From positions 46,237,560 through 46,301,559 of the forward strand of contig CM030711.1 of the NCBI GenBank assembly GCA_017979445.1: a DNA stretch of 64,000 nt, written 5' to 3'. Shown piece by piece: positions 1-14,300 of the stretch (positions are counted from its first letter, which is position 1; every line of letters begins with the position of its first letter). The DNA comes from Akebia trifoliata. Taxonomy: Eukaryota > Streptophyta > Magnoliopsida > Ranunculales > Lardizabalaceae. Under the pieces are notes generated by a model. That model had not been told where the DNA came from, made no database searches, and was given only the letters and a program-made list of their open reading frames with translations. The position numbers and the translations under genes were made by a program.

Positions 1-342
1 TTCTCCCCTGCTCATGTAGACTTGGAAATGACTCACAAAACAATCATTAATCACATTCAATAATTTAATGACACCTTTTACTTTAACTCATTAGATTCAG
101 TAGTGGGTTCTTTAATTGCACATAATATCTCAAATGAAGAGAAAAAAGTCTCGCACGTCCAACTCAATTCTAAGACTAGTATTTAGATTATCTTTTCCTT
201 TTAGATTCTATATTCTATCTTTCCATAGAATTCTATTAACATTATGTTATGGAGTCCCATCATTTTTAATCATCAAAAGTGATTTACAAAAATTGGATGG
301 TCCACGATTCTTCAATTTATAAACTAGGGTTAGAAATTTCAA

Positions 343-412
343 AATGAGCTGATTTTTGGAGATGATGATCTCTTCACCGTAGAGATCATCCTCATAAAAA
401 AATCAGCTCATT
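343..412. repeat. Short imperfect hairpin (foldback)
   Basis: The left arm from 343 (AATGAGCTGATTTTT...) is matched by the reverse complement of the right arm ending at 412. About 15 bp pair perfectly at the base, and a second paired block (GATGATCTC / GAGATCATC) lies near a loop of about 9 nt at 372-380. It resembles a tiny foldback element; nothing indicates that it is transcribed. Confidence 0.6.
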
Positions 413-533
413 CCAAAACTTTTGACCCATGTTTTGAAAAATGTTTTGCACAATGTTTGCAAACTTTAGGGCTGCTGAACCGCTCCCATATATATATTGG
501 ACAAATTCTAGAATATCCCTACTCTAGATAATC

Positions 534-1008
534 TCATGGTATACAATAATATATATAACTCTTATATTACATTAAAAATTCCAAAAAATTTCTTGGATTC
601 TTTAAGTCTCCAGCATAATATTTTATATTTTAATGGAGAGCTTCTATTAACACATCAACTTCTACTTATAACATACCAATCTAAATATAATCAATCAGTT
701 AATTTCAAAATGGTAGGTGTGCTATACGTAAAAGTTGATGCACGAATATAATCTCTCTTTTTTAATGATGCCTCATGGTATACAATAATATATATAACTC
801 TTATATTACATTAAAATTTCCAAAAACTTTCTAGGATTCTTTAAGTCTCCAGCACAATATTTTATATTTTAATGGAGAGCTTCTATTAACACATCAACTT
901 TTACTTATAACATACTAGTCTAAATATAATTAATCAGTTAATTTCAAAAGGGTAGGTGTGCTATAAGTAAAAGTTGATGGACGAATAGAATCTCTCTTTT
1001 TTAATGAT
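534..1008. repeat. Tandem duplication, two 239-bp units
   Basis: The sequence starting TCATGGTATACAATAATATA at 534 recurs at 773 with few substitutions and continues to about 1008. The unit is 239 bp and only two copies are present. The units contain no conserved open frame. The high identity points to a recent local duplication. Confidence 0.9.
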
Positions 1009-1165
1009 AGGGTGTTCAAACCCATAGACCTAACTAGTAGGGACAAGGCAACTGGTCTGACCAGGTACATGCAATACCCCACAAACCACACATATCAGGC
1101 AAACTGGGATAAATCCCTGTGGGTGGCCGACATGGGGGCTTGAATTCAAGACTTCTCTCTTTTTT

Positions 1166-4098
1166 TAAGGAGACTTAGGACTGACTCAATCATAAGGCCA
1201 TTTAGGCAATCACCTAAAGCCCCACTTTGAGGGAAGCCCCCTCCCCCATAAAAGAAAAAAATCAGATTTTTACGATGAAATCATGACCATAGTTTTTATT
1301 TTATTAAATATATATAATAAACCCTTGCACCTAATTGAAAGAAGACCCTCAAAAAATTTCTTTTAAAAGTTCTCCCTATGGAAATTCTACCCATCCTCCC
1401 AATGCTTTTAGGAGACCATTGCCTCAAATTGGGAGAAGGTCCCTAAAAAAAATTCCCCCACCCTACCCTACCCTACCTACCTTGAAAGTTTAAGGTTTGA
1501 AAAAAAAAAAAAAAAACTTTGAAGGTCCCTTCCCATTATCATAATAAAAAAATTATTTCTTGAATTTTATTTTTTTGATATGAGTTTTTTTATGAAACTT
1601 AGAGGGCTATGGTAATGTTGGATTGGTGATGTGATTATTCACATGAGTAAAATGACCCTTAGTAAGGATTAAAATCTTACTGCATTAGTAAGACTAGTGT
1701 TTTCCTATTTCAATTGAAAATGATGATGCTTGGATTTGTATTTAATTAATAAAGAGTATAAGGATTGTACAAAAAATAAGATGGAGGGGCTGAAAAAAAA
1801 AAAATTTCAAGCAATCCTCCAATAGGATTGCGCGGTCACTATTTGTCAACAATATGTGTGTCAACAAAATCACACTCATCTTTAAGTCTCAGACACAAAG
1901 CTCAATCTTTTATCTCAAATCTATATATCTCTCTTTCATACATATTTAAATAGACACTATATTTCTTTATAAGTAATTTAAAGAGCCATCAAGAGATTTG
2001 ACTTGGTTTGGAACATCGAAATGCAAAGAGGGCATTCTTATTAAAATAAATTAAATGTTTGAATTAATCAAAAACATTTTTAATTAGTTTTTCTCTCTTC
2101 ATCATTGTTTTTTAATATGTTTATGCTCATTTAAACCTCACATAATTAATTAATTAATTATTATTATTATTTTTTTTTGTTGGTAACTTTTTTTTTAAAT
2201 TGATAATAGAAGTTCTTTTATTCTTATTTTGGATTTAGTTTGGTTTTTGGTTAGTATTTTAATTTAATTAGTCTATTATCTATTGAAAAAGATGTGCTAT
2301 CTAAATTTAAATAAGAAAACTTAATTAGTAATTTTGTAGCTCAAGAAATGAGAAAATAAATTATCTAATTTTTTTTATTATATAGATAATTCATTAATAT
2401 TATTTATAATAAATATTAAAAAGGCCTTATTTAAATTTTTTTTTGCTCAAAGTGGTTAATTTTTATTTTGCTTATCCATGAAATTCATTTCATTGTGTTT
2501 ACAAACCTGTTATACTTCAAAAGTATTTGTTCAATTGGATGTTTCGAAATACCAAAAAGTGTGTATGAAACGTTAATTCTTCACAAAATAATAAAGACAT
2601 TTTGGTCAAAAGAAGAAGCAGATTTATCATGCAATAATGATGGTTGGGATGTAAAATATTCCCTAGAGATTCTTCTTGGAAATGGATGCCTAATAAACGA
2701 CTATAAAAACATATATCTCTATCAATCTAAGTGGTTTGATAGGGGCCCGAGTATCCAACATCAAAAGACATTAGAAAAGTTGGGTTCAGAGAGAAAGAAG
2801 TCAAATAAGGCAATAAAATGAACCGTCAAGATGCTTCAGATTTGCAAAATCCTACATTAGTTTGGACAATGAGATAACTCTCTTTTTATTTATTTTAAGA
2901 CAAAAGATTACGAATTGGGGACAGCGATTATGTTTGGTTGAATATATTGGAAAGGAGGTGGAGCTTCAAGGAACTTTAAAAATAAATGGGTTGGAAATGT
3001 CTCTAATCAAATCTGAAATTACCTTTCAGATACCACTCAATCCTAAGGTTTCCATTGATTCCTCTCTTTCCTTTATATTCTCATATTCTATAAATTCAAA
3101 GGAGTTAGGGTTTTAAGGAAGTGGTGACGATGAGACTAGGAAATGGGGTTGAGCTTTCAGGAGCTTTGGGTGTGGGTGTAGGGGAAAATGAGGAGTCTTT
3201 CTCGTATTTCCTTTTTTCCAAATCACCAATGCCAAAAGTTTTTTATTGTTCCCCATTTTCCTTGAATCATCAAATAAAGGTTTTTATTCGATCTTATACG
3301 GTTCAAATAATTGATTTGGTTGGTGAGTTTTCCTTTTTAATTTTATAAACCCTTCTCAGCTTGATAACTAGATTGCCATATTGATATTCTTTTTTGATAT
3401 GTTATTAATTTTTATTCGTAATAATGGAGATATATGAAGTCAAGGAAAAAATGGAAATTTTAGGAATTTTCTATCGTTATATATATATATGAAAGGAATC
3501 ACCATTAAACATTTGTTATTATTTCTTCTATTAAAGTTTACTAGAGCCTCCATCTTTAAGTCTAAACACAAATCTTTATTTTCTCTCTCAAATCTATATC
3601 TCTCTCTCATACACATTCTATCTTTCTTTATAAACTATTTAGAGAGGTAGCAAGAGAGTCAACTTAATCTGGAACATCGAGAAGCAAAAAGGGCATTCTT
3701 ATAAAAATAAAATAAATATTTGAATTAATTAAAAATAATTTCAATTAATCTTTTTTTCTTCATCGTTGTTTTTTAATCTATTTATCCTCAACTAGATCTT
3801 ACACAATCAATTTATTTATTTTCTTATTTTTTAAAACTTTTTTTAATCGATAAAAGAAAATTTTGGATTTAATTTGATTTTTTGCTAGTATTTTAACTTA
3901 ATTACTCATATTATCTATTGAAACTGATATGTTAGCAATACTTAATAAGTAATTTTGTATCTCAAGAAACGAGAAAATAATTTTTAAATAATTTTTTGAT
4001 TATACATAATTATTTAATATTATTTATATAAATATTAAAAATGTCCCATTTCTAATTTTCATCTTCGGCCTCAACATGTATACGGCCGACCTTGAGGA
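1166..4098. mobile_element. Degraded hAT-like element, about 2.9 kb, with internal direct repeats
   Basis: The left end (GACTGACTCAATCATAAGG followed by AGGCAATCACCTAAAGCCCC) and the right end (CGGCCTCAACATGTATACGG at about 4067) match the two ends of the smaller element at 33349-33930. This suggests one family. Inside, a block at about 1875-2440 recurs at about 3550-4070 with moderate divergence. The interior between the blocks contains small open frames at 2468-2821 and 2862-3348 that I cannot match to a transposase. No clean target-site duplication is visible, so the exact ends are uncertain. Confidence 0.45.
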
Positions 4099-4987
4099 GG
4101 CCCTGGACACTATGCCTAACACTTGTTGGTTTTTCTTTTTTTACCCTTATCTATAACATTTGGACCTCCATGCACCCACTTAGGATATTAAATCGCATGG
4201 ATCACAAATAATTCCTTAATATAGTTACAATTCTAAAATAATATAACAATCCATTTTTTTAATCTGCAACTTAATACTGTGTAGGATCACAAGTAGAGAA
4301 AGATGAGGAAAAATAATTGTTCTAATATATTGAAAAAAAAAAAATGCTCAAATCTAATGATTATAAATCAGCTTTGAAAAACATTAATTTGTGGTCCTTG
4401 GGACACCAAGCAGCAGGCCTAATATTCACGTGTTCAATGGGTCAATATCAATATCAATTTTTTTAAACAATTGTCTCTCATCATCTCTTTCATTCTTCTA
4501 TGTTTGACTCTACCAAAACTTTCTTCGTGTCCTTATTATTTTAGCCTAAAATTAAATAGATTTCCAAATTTTGTTTTGTTGGATTGTAATTTTCCTTCCC
4601 AAGCAATTTGTTTAATGATGCTTGGAAGAGTTTTTTTTTTTTTTTTTCTTTATGTTTTTGTTGTTTTGTTTGGTATGTAGTTGTATTATTCGGCATTTTT
4701 GTGGGAAAATCACATTGGAAAAGTGATTGTTCTTTCTTGATGGGAAAATATTTTTTTCCACCCAACCTTTGGGAATATGATTTTCTCAAGTCTTGACGGT
4801 ATTATCTCGTGAGTACAACAACTAAGAACCAATTCTCTTTTAGATATTTTCTCAGGTGCAATAAAACATTAGAAATCATTTTTCCATAACTATTGGGCAA
4901 AACATATTTCTTTATTATTATTGTTGTTGTTGTTGTTTTTTTTTTTTTTTTTGGGGAGGGGATGCTAATGTCCAAGACCTCATGGGA

Positions 4988-5423
4988 AGGGCTACAACTT
5001 GGATGGATTGACCTTAGGTCAATTCGGCTCAACCCTATTGATGGAAGAGTCTTGGTTGAGTTATATAGAGCCTGAGTTGAGCCTAGGTTAGAATAACTCA
5101 ACCTGGCCTTAATTTGGGTTGACCTCAAACAACTCAGCTCAACCCAAACCCGAGGCTATAAAATAATATATATATATTTCTTATTTAATTGTATTTCTTA
5201 TTTAAGATATAAAATTTCTTTGTTAATCCTAACAAAATTTTATTTGTTTAACAAACTCAACTTGCCCAAAACTACTTAAGTCGGGCTAACCTAAGCTCAA
5301 CCTAAGTTTAAAAGTTGAAACTTGGGTTAATGAGCTTAATGCTCAATGCTCGGGTTAAGGGCTCTACGACATGAGTTGAGCTTGGGTCTACCCTCCAACC
5401 TACCCCCATGTTGTAGTCCTACT
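4988..5423. mobile_element. hAT-like MITE, GCTACAACTTGG family, copy C
   Basis: The left end reads AGGGCTACAACTTGGATGG and the right end ATGTTGTAGTCCTACTC, an eroded inverted repeat of the same type as in the copies at 10909-11321 and 27743-28283. The interior shares the theme of repeated GGGTTGAGCC/CAACCC words. This copy is the most diverged of the three and has no clear target duplication. Confidence 0.55.
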
Positions 5424-6439
5424 CAGGAGCAGATTTACAATGGGGACACTCCCCACCACACGAATGAATTTTCAGGTTAAGAAGGTTACGATCTATTGTG
5501 ACATACATTGCCCCCACAAAAAACTTTCCCCTCTTAGTTGTCCCCACAAAAAACTTTCCCTTTCTTAATTTGCCCACATAAGTAAATTCCTAGCTCCGCC
5601 CCTAGCCCTACTCATAGGGACATTGGGTTCTCCATAATATTCACTTTCGAATAATATCTTGCCCATTTTGTTTTTATAATCTTACATTATACTATAACTG
5701 TAGAGGTGGTTTTTGTGATTACCTCAAGATTGTCGAACTCCTCCCTAATCTGCAACTCCTTGAGATCCACCGAGCCTCTGATGTCAAAGTCAGAAAAATG
5801 TCAAGCTCTACTTTTTAAAGAGAAAATTGCGTACCCTTGTAAGTAATGCTCTTCCCATATTTATAAAGAATGAGTTTTTCCTCCTCACGTTTGTTCTCCT
5901 TATTTCCTTCTATTTAAGGATTCAATTCGTGGGAAATCGTCATTTAAGAGTCCTTCCTACATTGTGGCACTGAAATCCCGAGATATGAGGGATTGGAACT
6001 CTTTCTGTTCACGAAACTCCATTTCCTCGATCGATATCCAAGCCCCTTCCCTTGGTAAATTATCCAAGTGTTATGAATCATTAGGTTATAATATTGTCCC
6101 TAGTGGAACTTCTCATCTTTCACTAACACGTGTCACTATCCTAGAGGTCAGAGAATTTGTCCCTCCACAATAACCATATGTATATTTATTTATACAAAAA
6201 ATTAATATGCATGAAAATGGGATTGACCCATAAACAGGCCCAAGTACTTGCAAAATGAGCCAAGTTTGGGTATAGGGATTTTTGTTGGGCATGGCCCAAC
6301 CATTAAACAGTCCCGGCTTGCACTCAGATATTGATACGCCAATGGCGTTGGGCGATTTATGATCCAGCCCATTGACTCGTCCGATTCAGATCAGATTAAT
6401 TGTTTAAACCTGATTCGGACGGGTTCCAATCCGATTCAA

Positions 6440-8349
6440 AAAAAAATCCGGTTCTCAAAACCACACTTCGAGAGAGAGAAGGCATTATTTGAGATCATCA
6501 AATACACAGTGCGGCTGCTGCTAACATACGCACGTATGGATTGTGTCCCCCCACCCCTCTTTGCAAACGTACGCACGTAGCGGTTGTGCTCTCGCTCATT
6601 TCCACCCATACCTTTACGCATCTTCGATCGTCATTCCCTTGATCATCTCATCTATCACATTTACAAATCACCCTTTCTTCAAAATTTTCTCATTTTTTCT
6701 TCGATTCCAATCGTCTCTTAAAGGTTATCTTTTTTTTTTTTTTTTGGTTATTTTTGTTGAGTTTTTGTTAGATTGTTTGAATCCATGTATATAAAACTCA
6801 TCAAAATATTATTTTGTTTATTTAAAGAATTTGGTAGATGGTTGCATTGATCTTGATGAAACTGTAACTAGTCTTCAGCTTTACTTGATTTAGTGAGATC
6901 TTATAGAAACCTCATCAAGTCATGTTTTTTTATTAGTTTTCATGGAGATTGCATTGATTTTGATGAATCTGTAAACGGGTTTTCAGCTTTACTTGATTTA
7001 GTAAGATCTTTTTATCATTTTTGTCCTGATTGTTATCTTCTTCTTTTTTTGTTTTGATTTGATTTATATAACTAGTTTTTTATTGATGGAATCTGTACAT
7101 GGGTTTTCAGCTTTTCTTGCTTTAACAAGCTATTTATTTATTTTTCATGTATTTCAGTTGATGAGTTTCTCTTTTAAATGATCAGAGAATTGGTTAGTAG
7201 TCCAATGGGTATGAGATTGATATTTCTTAATTCTTTGTTAAGTTTGAATTCAGATACCATTACTAGGCTAATATATTCTATGGGTATAGAATTTTAGTTG
7301 ATTTTGATATTTGATTGATGGATTTGATAAGTGGGTTTTGTGTGCATAGAGAGAACCATTTGGCTCAGATATTGGATTTTGTAAAACATGGATGAGTAAA
7401 TTTTGAGTTTGAGGTACAATTTGAACTGAAGTTTAACTTCTGCGTTCTCTTCTGGATTTTATGTAGATTATCATCTGAACTAGACATAATTAACATTGGG
7501 TTTTGTAGGTTTAGGCCACCTAGCATTTTGTGCAGCTTAGAATCAAAATGGGTTCTCTGAATATTACTTGATTATTTTTTTCGTGTTCTTGTTTATATGA
7601 TAGATAAGTTTTCCTTTATAGGTGAGTACGTGGTCGATATATTTTGGAACTGATGAGGGTTTGATATTTTTATTCTTGTTAGTAAGTGTTTTAAATTGAG
7701 GTCCCATTTTGATAAATTAGCCTCTGTACGCAATATGGATTGAGATAAGTTTAGGAGATGTTCCTTGTCGGCTGTTGCTGCTCCATACAATGAAAATGGA
7801 ATTTTGTAGCTATAATCTAATAAAATTTTGGATTTTGTTCCATATCGTGAGTTTATACTCTAAAGTTATGTATTTATTTTTTGTGTATGTATATTTTGAT
7901 CTATTGCCAATACCTTGTGAATTATAGAGAGTCTAGTGGGTCTTGTGATTGACGTGGGCTTGATCCTTGTTATTTCAAGTCTTTGTTAAAGAGAATTTTT
8001 TAGTATGTATTCTAAATTTGAGATAATCTTCTGAAGGAAAAGTTGTGTTTTGTTTTCTAATATAATTGTTGCAACTATTTTCTTCAACTTTCATGAAGTT
8101 GGATCTTGGAGAAATTTCCATCCTTCGCAACTCCATAGTATCGAAGATAGCATGTATACCTATGATCTAATCAGCCGAAGAATATGCTTGAATCAAAACA
8201 AGTTCTTTGTGATTGGTTTTCTTTTCTTGAATTGTTTAGTGTTTTCTTTTCTTAATTTGTTTGCAGAGTTGAAGATTCTAGGTCTTAATTGTTATTTATT
8301 GGGAGTTGAAGGACAAAATTAGCGAGACGGTGATTTTTCATGGGAAAGA
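6440..8349 (+). other. 5' leader and probable leader intron of the MUT9-like kinase gene
   Basis: The coding start at 8350 is preceded by a pyrimidine-rich stretch ending in TTTGTTTGCAG at 8266, a good acceptor. A candidate donor (AAAG|GTTATC) lies at 6723/6724, just after a pyrimidine-rich leader-like segment. A leader intron of about 1.5 kb is therefore likely but not proven. An upstream ATG at 8340 opens a 20-codon frame that runs to 8402 and overlaps the main start in another frame. The transcription start itself cannot be fixed. Confidence 0.5.
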
Positions 8350-11300
8350 ATGACAGATTTGCGAAGAGTTCGCCAGCCTCGTCTGAGATCAAAGCAGATT
8401 GACACTACCCAACCTATTCCTGCTGTGGACCCAATAAGGACAAGCAGGCGTGGTGCCGGAAGGGGAAATGGTTCCAATCTTCCTGTGAAATTGCCTTTGG
8501 CTGAGTCAGTTAAGCCCGTTCTTGGTTCCCCAAGGACAAGAGCAGCAAATAGAGGCCGGGGGCTGAGAGTGGGGAATCAAGAAAAGCCTAGTAATTTTTT
8601 GGGTGCTCCAATCGGAGACGGGCGTTGTGCAGTTCTTGACGTGCCTATGCGAGAGGGGGTTGCCATTTGTGATAAGGTAGCAGAGAAGAGTGCAGAAAAA
8701 ATGGTTGTTGTAGAAGAGGAAGGAAGTACATGTCCGCTTCCTGAGAGGGTACACATTTTTCTAGCTTATTTTGCTATTATGAACATTTTTTCGGCTCTTG
8801 ATATGCTTTTAATTTGACAATATTGGCAGATATATTATTATGTGGGGAGTGGTCCTCCCTCTAGTGAGAGAAATGAAAACCACAGATGATACCTTGTACC
8901 ATCCCAATAGTTAACATGTACGGGCCAATTAAAGTGTTCCCTTGTCTAATGGGATCATTCCCATTATTTGTACCTTGATAAATGAATGTACATTAAAGTA
9001 TTATTAGTGATATAACTAGAATCATATTTGGAATTACCACCAATTGTAAGGAAAGATATATAAATAATACAAGAAGTGCCACTTAGCTAAGTGGTAAGAC
9101 GTTTGGAGGGTTGTTCCCACATCCTAGGTTCAACCCCATTGAACCCATACTCTTAAGCTAACCACTAACCATATAAATGATATACGTGTCCTAACCAGGC
9201 ATTTATCTATAAAAAAAAAGTTATATAAATGATATACATGCTGAATATAGTATGGCAACGTTAATTGAAGTGCTTAGACCCATAGCTCAGTTGGTCAGAC
9301 GCATTGCAAAGCAACTTTGAGATCGTGAGTTCAAGTCCGGCTTACCCATAAAAAATATATTAATTGAAAGTGCCTGCCACCATCCAAGTGATGTGTCTGA
9401 CTCTGTGCACTCAATTCTTCAGGAAAAGAGTCTTCATGTTACATAGCTAATTCTCTTATAATCCTGAATGAGGATTGTCCAAACCTTTTATCCATTAACC
9501 ATACCGTTATGCTAATAAGGCAGTGCATCCATTATGTACTTGTCATCAATTTGGAGATTGTGTTAAATCACAAGTTAAATTCATTCTCCTCACAACAATC
9601 TGGTGTTTTGTGTATTGACCACTGTTTGTCAAAGGAGTCTTCTTTGAGGACTTCTTGTTTAGGTGGGATAAAATGTGTAGCATCTCAAGCTTGTAATTTA
9701 GTTTGTTCTTTTTCTTTGGTTGGTCAGCTCGACCTTCCCCTTTTTCTTGAATAAAATTCTACTTATCAAAATAATAATTATGTCTTGCTAGTGAATCTCT
9801 TTTATCTTTCCAGGTACAGCTCGGCAATTCACCCATGTACAAGTTAGATAGAAAATTGGGTAAAGGGGGTTTTGGGCAAGTTTATGTTGGAAGAAGGGTT
9901 GCAGGTGGTACAGGATATACGGGACCTAATGCCATCGAGGTATTACAGAATTTCTTTTGTTTTTGTTCTGGTGCAGCTTGTGTTACCCAATGTATAACTT
10001 ACTTTGACATTGATCTTGTCACTACCTGTGATATCACATCTCCCCTCAAAGGTTGCTTTGAAGTTTGAGCGTCGAAATAGTAAAGGATGCAGTAATGGTC
10101 CTCCCTATGAGTGGCAAGTTTATAGGTGAGGCAATTTTTCCTTTCCCAAAGTCATTTTAACTTTGTGTTTTTTTTTTCTTTCTATGCTGCCTAAGTGGTG
10201 CCATTAATTCTTGAAATTCTTTTTTTTTTTTTTTTTTCGCTTCATCAAGTACTCTTAATGGTTGTTATGGACTTCCCTTGGTCTACCACAAAGGCCGCCA
10301 AGGAGAATATTATATTCTTGTAAGTTCTACGCTTGATACGTTGAATATTTTCTAATATTTACTCCAAAGCAATTGTATTTCTTTATGTTGCGTGCACTAA
10401 TTATATTGTTTACTATCGAATTAATTTCCAGGTCATGGATATGCTTGGTCCAAGTCTATGGGATCTCTGGAACTCTAAGAACCAGATGTACGGAACTTTT
10501 TTGTTTCCTCTGATTTATAACTTTGGCTATTTATTTGTTTATTTGTGATTTCTGATTCCGTGTGGTCTTTTAACAGGCTATCAGAAGAGATGGTTGCTTG
10601 TATAGCAGTGGAGGCAATATCAATACTGGAGAAGCTTCACTTTAGAGGGTTTTTTCCTGACTTCGAAATTTTGTTCTGTTTATGATTATGTTCTTGAGAA
10701 TTCGAACGTGCCATTTTTCTTTTTTTCTTTTATTTTTTCCATGCATAGTAATTCGGTGCGCTTGCTCTAGTTTTGTGCATGGAGATATAAAGCCAGAGAA
10801 TTTTCTGCTTGGTCAGCCGGGAACCCCTGATGAGAAGAAGCTGTATCTAGTTGATCTTGGTTTGGGTATGTCTTCTGATTGAGTTCTATCCCCAGAATTG
10901 TTTGCACATAGGGCTACAACTTGGTCGGGTCAAACCCGAACCCGTCGGGTTCAACCCAACCTTGGGTCAGGTTTGGGCACAATTAGCTAGGGTTCAGGCA
11001 TAGACATCGGAATGCCCGAACCCAAACTTTGCCAGATTTGCCCAAACCTGAACTTATGGTTATAATTTAAAATATTTTTAAATATCTTTGTTTCTTTTTC
11101 ATTCACAATTCAAATTTCAAACATTAGTTAATCATCATCATGTTTTTTATGACAAATAATTGTAACTTTTATATATTTTTACATCCACGTATCTTTATAT
11201 AAGCCATTATTATTAATATATTGTCTAGTATTAATGAAGAATGAGCCGACTCGACTAACCCGATCAAACCGACTTGGGTTGGGCACAGGTTGATCCCCAA

Positions 11301-14300
11301 CCCACCCAAGTTGCAGTATTATTGCACCTAGACTTGCTTCTGTAACTTTTAGTATAGAGCATACTCGAGAACCATTTAATTGATTTGAAACTACATCTAC
11401 AGCATCTAGATGGAGGGATGCATCATCTGGTCGACATGTTGACTATGATCAGAGGCCCGATGTTTTCAGGTTTATGTTTTACTCATATTAGTTTGCATCA
11501 TTGGCTCCATATATATGATGGATGCTATAATGCTGCTTTATTTGACAGGGGGACAGTACGTTATGCAAGTGTACATGCTCATTTGGGTAGGACAGGAAGC
11601 AGAAGGGATGACCTTGAGTCATTGGCGTACACCTTAATATTCCTCCTCAAGGGAAACCTTCCCTGGCAAGGTTTTCTTGTAAGTTCATTTCCATTTTCAA
11701 ATGTGCATTTTCTTTTGCAAGCTGTATTGGCACCCCAATTGGGGTGCCAATTGAAGCTCTCTTGTTTATTTTTTTATTGTTTTTGCTAGATTTCTATTTT
11801 TTGGGTTTAGGATTTTATATGTGCCAAATCATATTTGTGAAAACTACTGAAATTGTTTGAGCTTGTCTTATAATGTTTTGTAATGTTGAGACTTTAATTT
11901 GAGCCAAACCTTTGTAATGTCCGAAGAGTGTTTTAATCTTAATTGGGATGTGATAAATAATTTGAGAAATTGGAGTGTAATGTGTAAAAGTTGGGGTGCC
12001 AATAGCCAGCTCTCTTTCTTTTTTTTTTAATTTTTTTTTTGGGTCATAATGTTGTTGATTTTATTCGTTACTCTGAATCTATTGTTTGCATGGTCTCTGG
12101 AACTTCAGGGTGAGAACAAAGGCTTTCTTGTTTGTAAGAAAAAGATGGCTACTTCTCCTGAGATTCTTTGTTCCTTGTGCCCTCTCCCATTTCAACAATT
12201 TCTTGATATGGTGACCAATATGAAATTTGATGAAGAACCAAATTATTCAAAGCTGATTTCCCTTTTCGAGCGCAGCATTGGATCCAATGCATCATTGCGA
12301 CCTATAAGAACTGATGGAGCTCTAAAGGTTGTTGCTTTGTGATTAAAATCAATCTATTTACAATTGTAAGTGATCACAATTTCATGATTAATTCCTTCTT
12401 TTTTATAGGTGGGGCAGAAAAGGGCAAGATTGGTTGTTGAGTTGGAAGATGATGGACAACCTAAGAAGAAAGTTCGAATGGGTACTCCAGCCACTCAATG
12501 GATCTCAGTCTATAATTCCAAATCGTCAATGAAACAGAGGTAAACAATTGGATTTCTGAAGAGACATGCCAGTGCTTAATCTCACACATCAACATGTTCT
12601 TGTATTGGTAAAAAATGTTGACTAATAGGATGTGTACCAGCACAAGGCCGGGAGTGTTATTTTAGTCTTAATCAGTCATTTAAGGATGGGTCGATAAGGC
12701 CAGGTTTATTGTTACTTGTGACGGTTCTTACTTTATTCTTTTCAAGCCTATCTCTTTCCATGCAATATATTTAATTGGGTGGTTCTTTATCTTTCTTGTT
12801 GTTGCTCAAGTGGGGTGCTCTCTTTGCCAACAAGTAATATGTGTTTGGTTACTGCAGGTATCACTACAATGTTGTTGATTCTAGACTTCACCAACATGTG
12901 GAGAAAGGGAAGGAAGATGGTTTGTACATTAGTTGCATAGCTTCGTCAGCCAATCTGTGGGCTGTCATTATGGATGCAGGGACAAACTTTACTTCCCAGG
13001 TTTATGAAATCTCACCCATATTCTTGCGTAAGGTTGGTACTGCAGAAACTTTTAGCAATTATGTTTTCTGATTCATTTTTATTATTATTCGTGGTTTGTG
13101 AACAAATTTTATTTCTTTGATTTGTTGGTCAGGATTGGATTATGGAACACTGGGATAAGAACTACTATATCAGTTGTGTGGCTGGGGCATCCAATGGCAG
13201 TGCCTTGGTGGTTATGTCCAAGGGTAAGCTTGAATTTTAATATCTGTTTTCTTAATATTTATGCTTCCATAATCTCGATCACTGAAAAAAAACATGGGAT
13301 TGCTGCACTTTTTATTAATGTTTTCTGGCACACATATTCAAGGATAGATCATGATTTGTGGAATTGGTTGGTGCTGAAAAGAAGTGGTTTGATCATTTTA
13401 AATAGGTTTCATTTTGGGTTTTTATTTGAACATTTGGAAAACTATAAAATGAGTAGGAATTAAGAACTTAGGGGTTGTAGATTTAGTTTATCATGGATTT
13501 GTGGACTTTGTTTTCACATTACTGAAGATTTTAGGACATGCGTTAAAATATTTTAATAAAAGAAAAACTTAAAGTCCTCCAAACTATTGTGAACTCAAAA
13601 AAATAAAATAAAAATCTAGGTGTAAATTTTTTTTTTCTACCAGAGCTTCAATATCTTGAACCATGCACCTTTTTAGTGATTCAATGGTTGGGACTGGTGC
13701 TGTTGTATAAAACCATAGGGAACTCCTTTTATTCGGAGTCTGGTAGTTAAACTTTAAGGTCACAAGGCTGACTTATTTACATACATTTTAATAGCTGCTG
13801 GAGAGAAAAATGTGAAGTTTTAGGTTAAAAAATTCGGGTGTTCATATGAAATTCTTAATACCCACTTTGGGCTAACAGTGCATTCAAGCTTATATATCAT
13901 AGACAGTGCATGTGTGTGTGCGCGCTCACGCGCATTGAGAGATGAGAAAAAGATGATGAGCCCAAATGGAGGGCTTATGCTTGTTTGCTACCATATAGGA
14001 TTAAAGATGAGAGAACAAAAGAAAAAGACAAGTTGTACATTTTTCTAAAACTTGGTAGATGATTCATATTAATCACACTCATATCTTATTCTCAAGTCAA
14101 GTTGCAAATAAAATTTATGGTGTATGTTGTCTCTATGGTGTCATTACCCATAGACTCTGCCAACTAAGCTAGCTGCACCTGCTCTTCTCAATCTCCTGTT
14201 TTTTTCCTCTAGAGACAAACACCTTTAAGAGGAATAACGTTTTACCCATATATCGGGTAGAGAAGTTGTTGGATGATGGAAAGCTCATCATGAGATCTAC

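Larger units (their letters stand above)
1..6440. other. Gene-free repeat-rich left flank
   Basis: No reading frame here resembles a conserved protein. The stretch is AT-rich and holds a short hairpin (343-412), a 239-bp tandem duplication (534-1008), a long degraded hAT-like segment with internal direct repeats (about 1166-4098) and a third copy of a terminal-inverted-repeat family (about 4988-5423). The rest is homopolymer tracts and unassigned sequence. The leader of the kinase gene probably begins near its right edge. Confidence 0.7.

Noticed and set aside
2468..2821. 117-residue frame as a transposase fragment
   Set aside because: No transposase motif could be recognised; it lies between direct repeats of a degraded element and is left unassigned.
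9284..9350. Possible functional tRNA gene (A box and B box present)
   Set aside because: The putative acceptor ends do not pair, the unit has an A-rich tail and a target-site duplication, and it recurs several times; it is a SINE.
12049..12108. N-terminal part of the open frame running into kinase exon 10
   Set aside because: It lies upstream of the acceptor at 12108 and does not match the kinase family; only the part from 12109 is exon.
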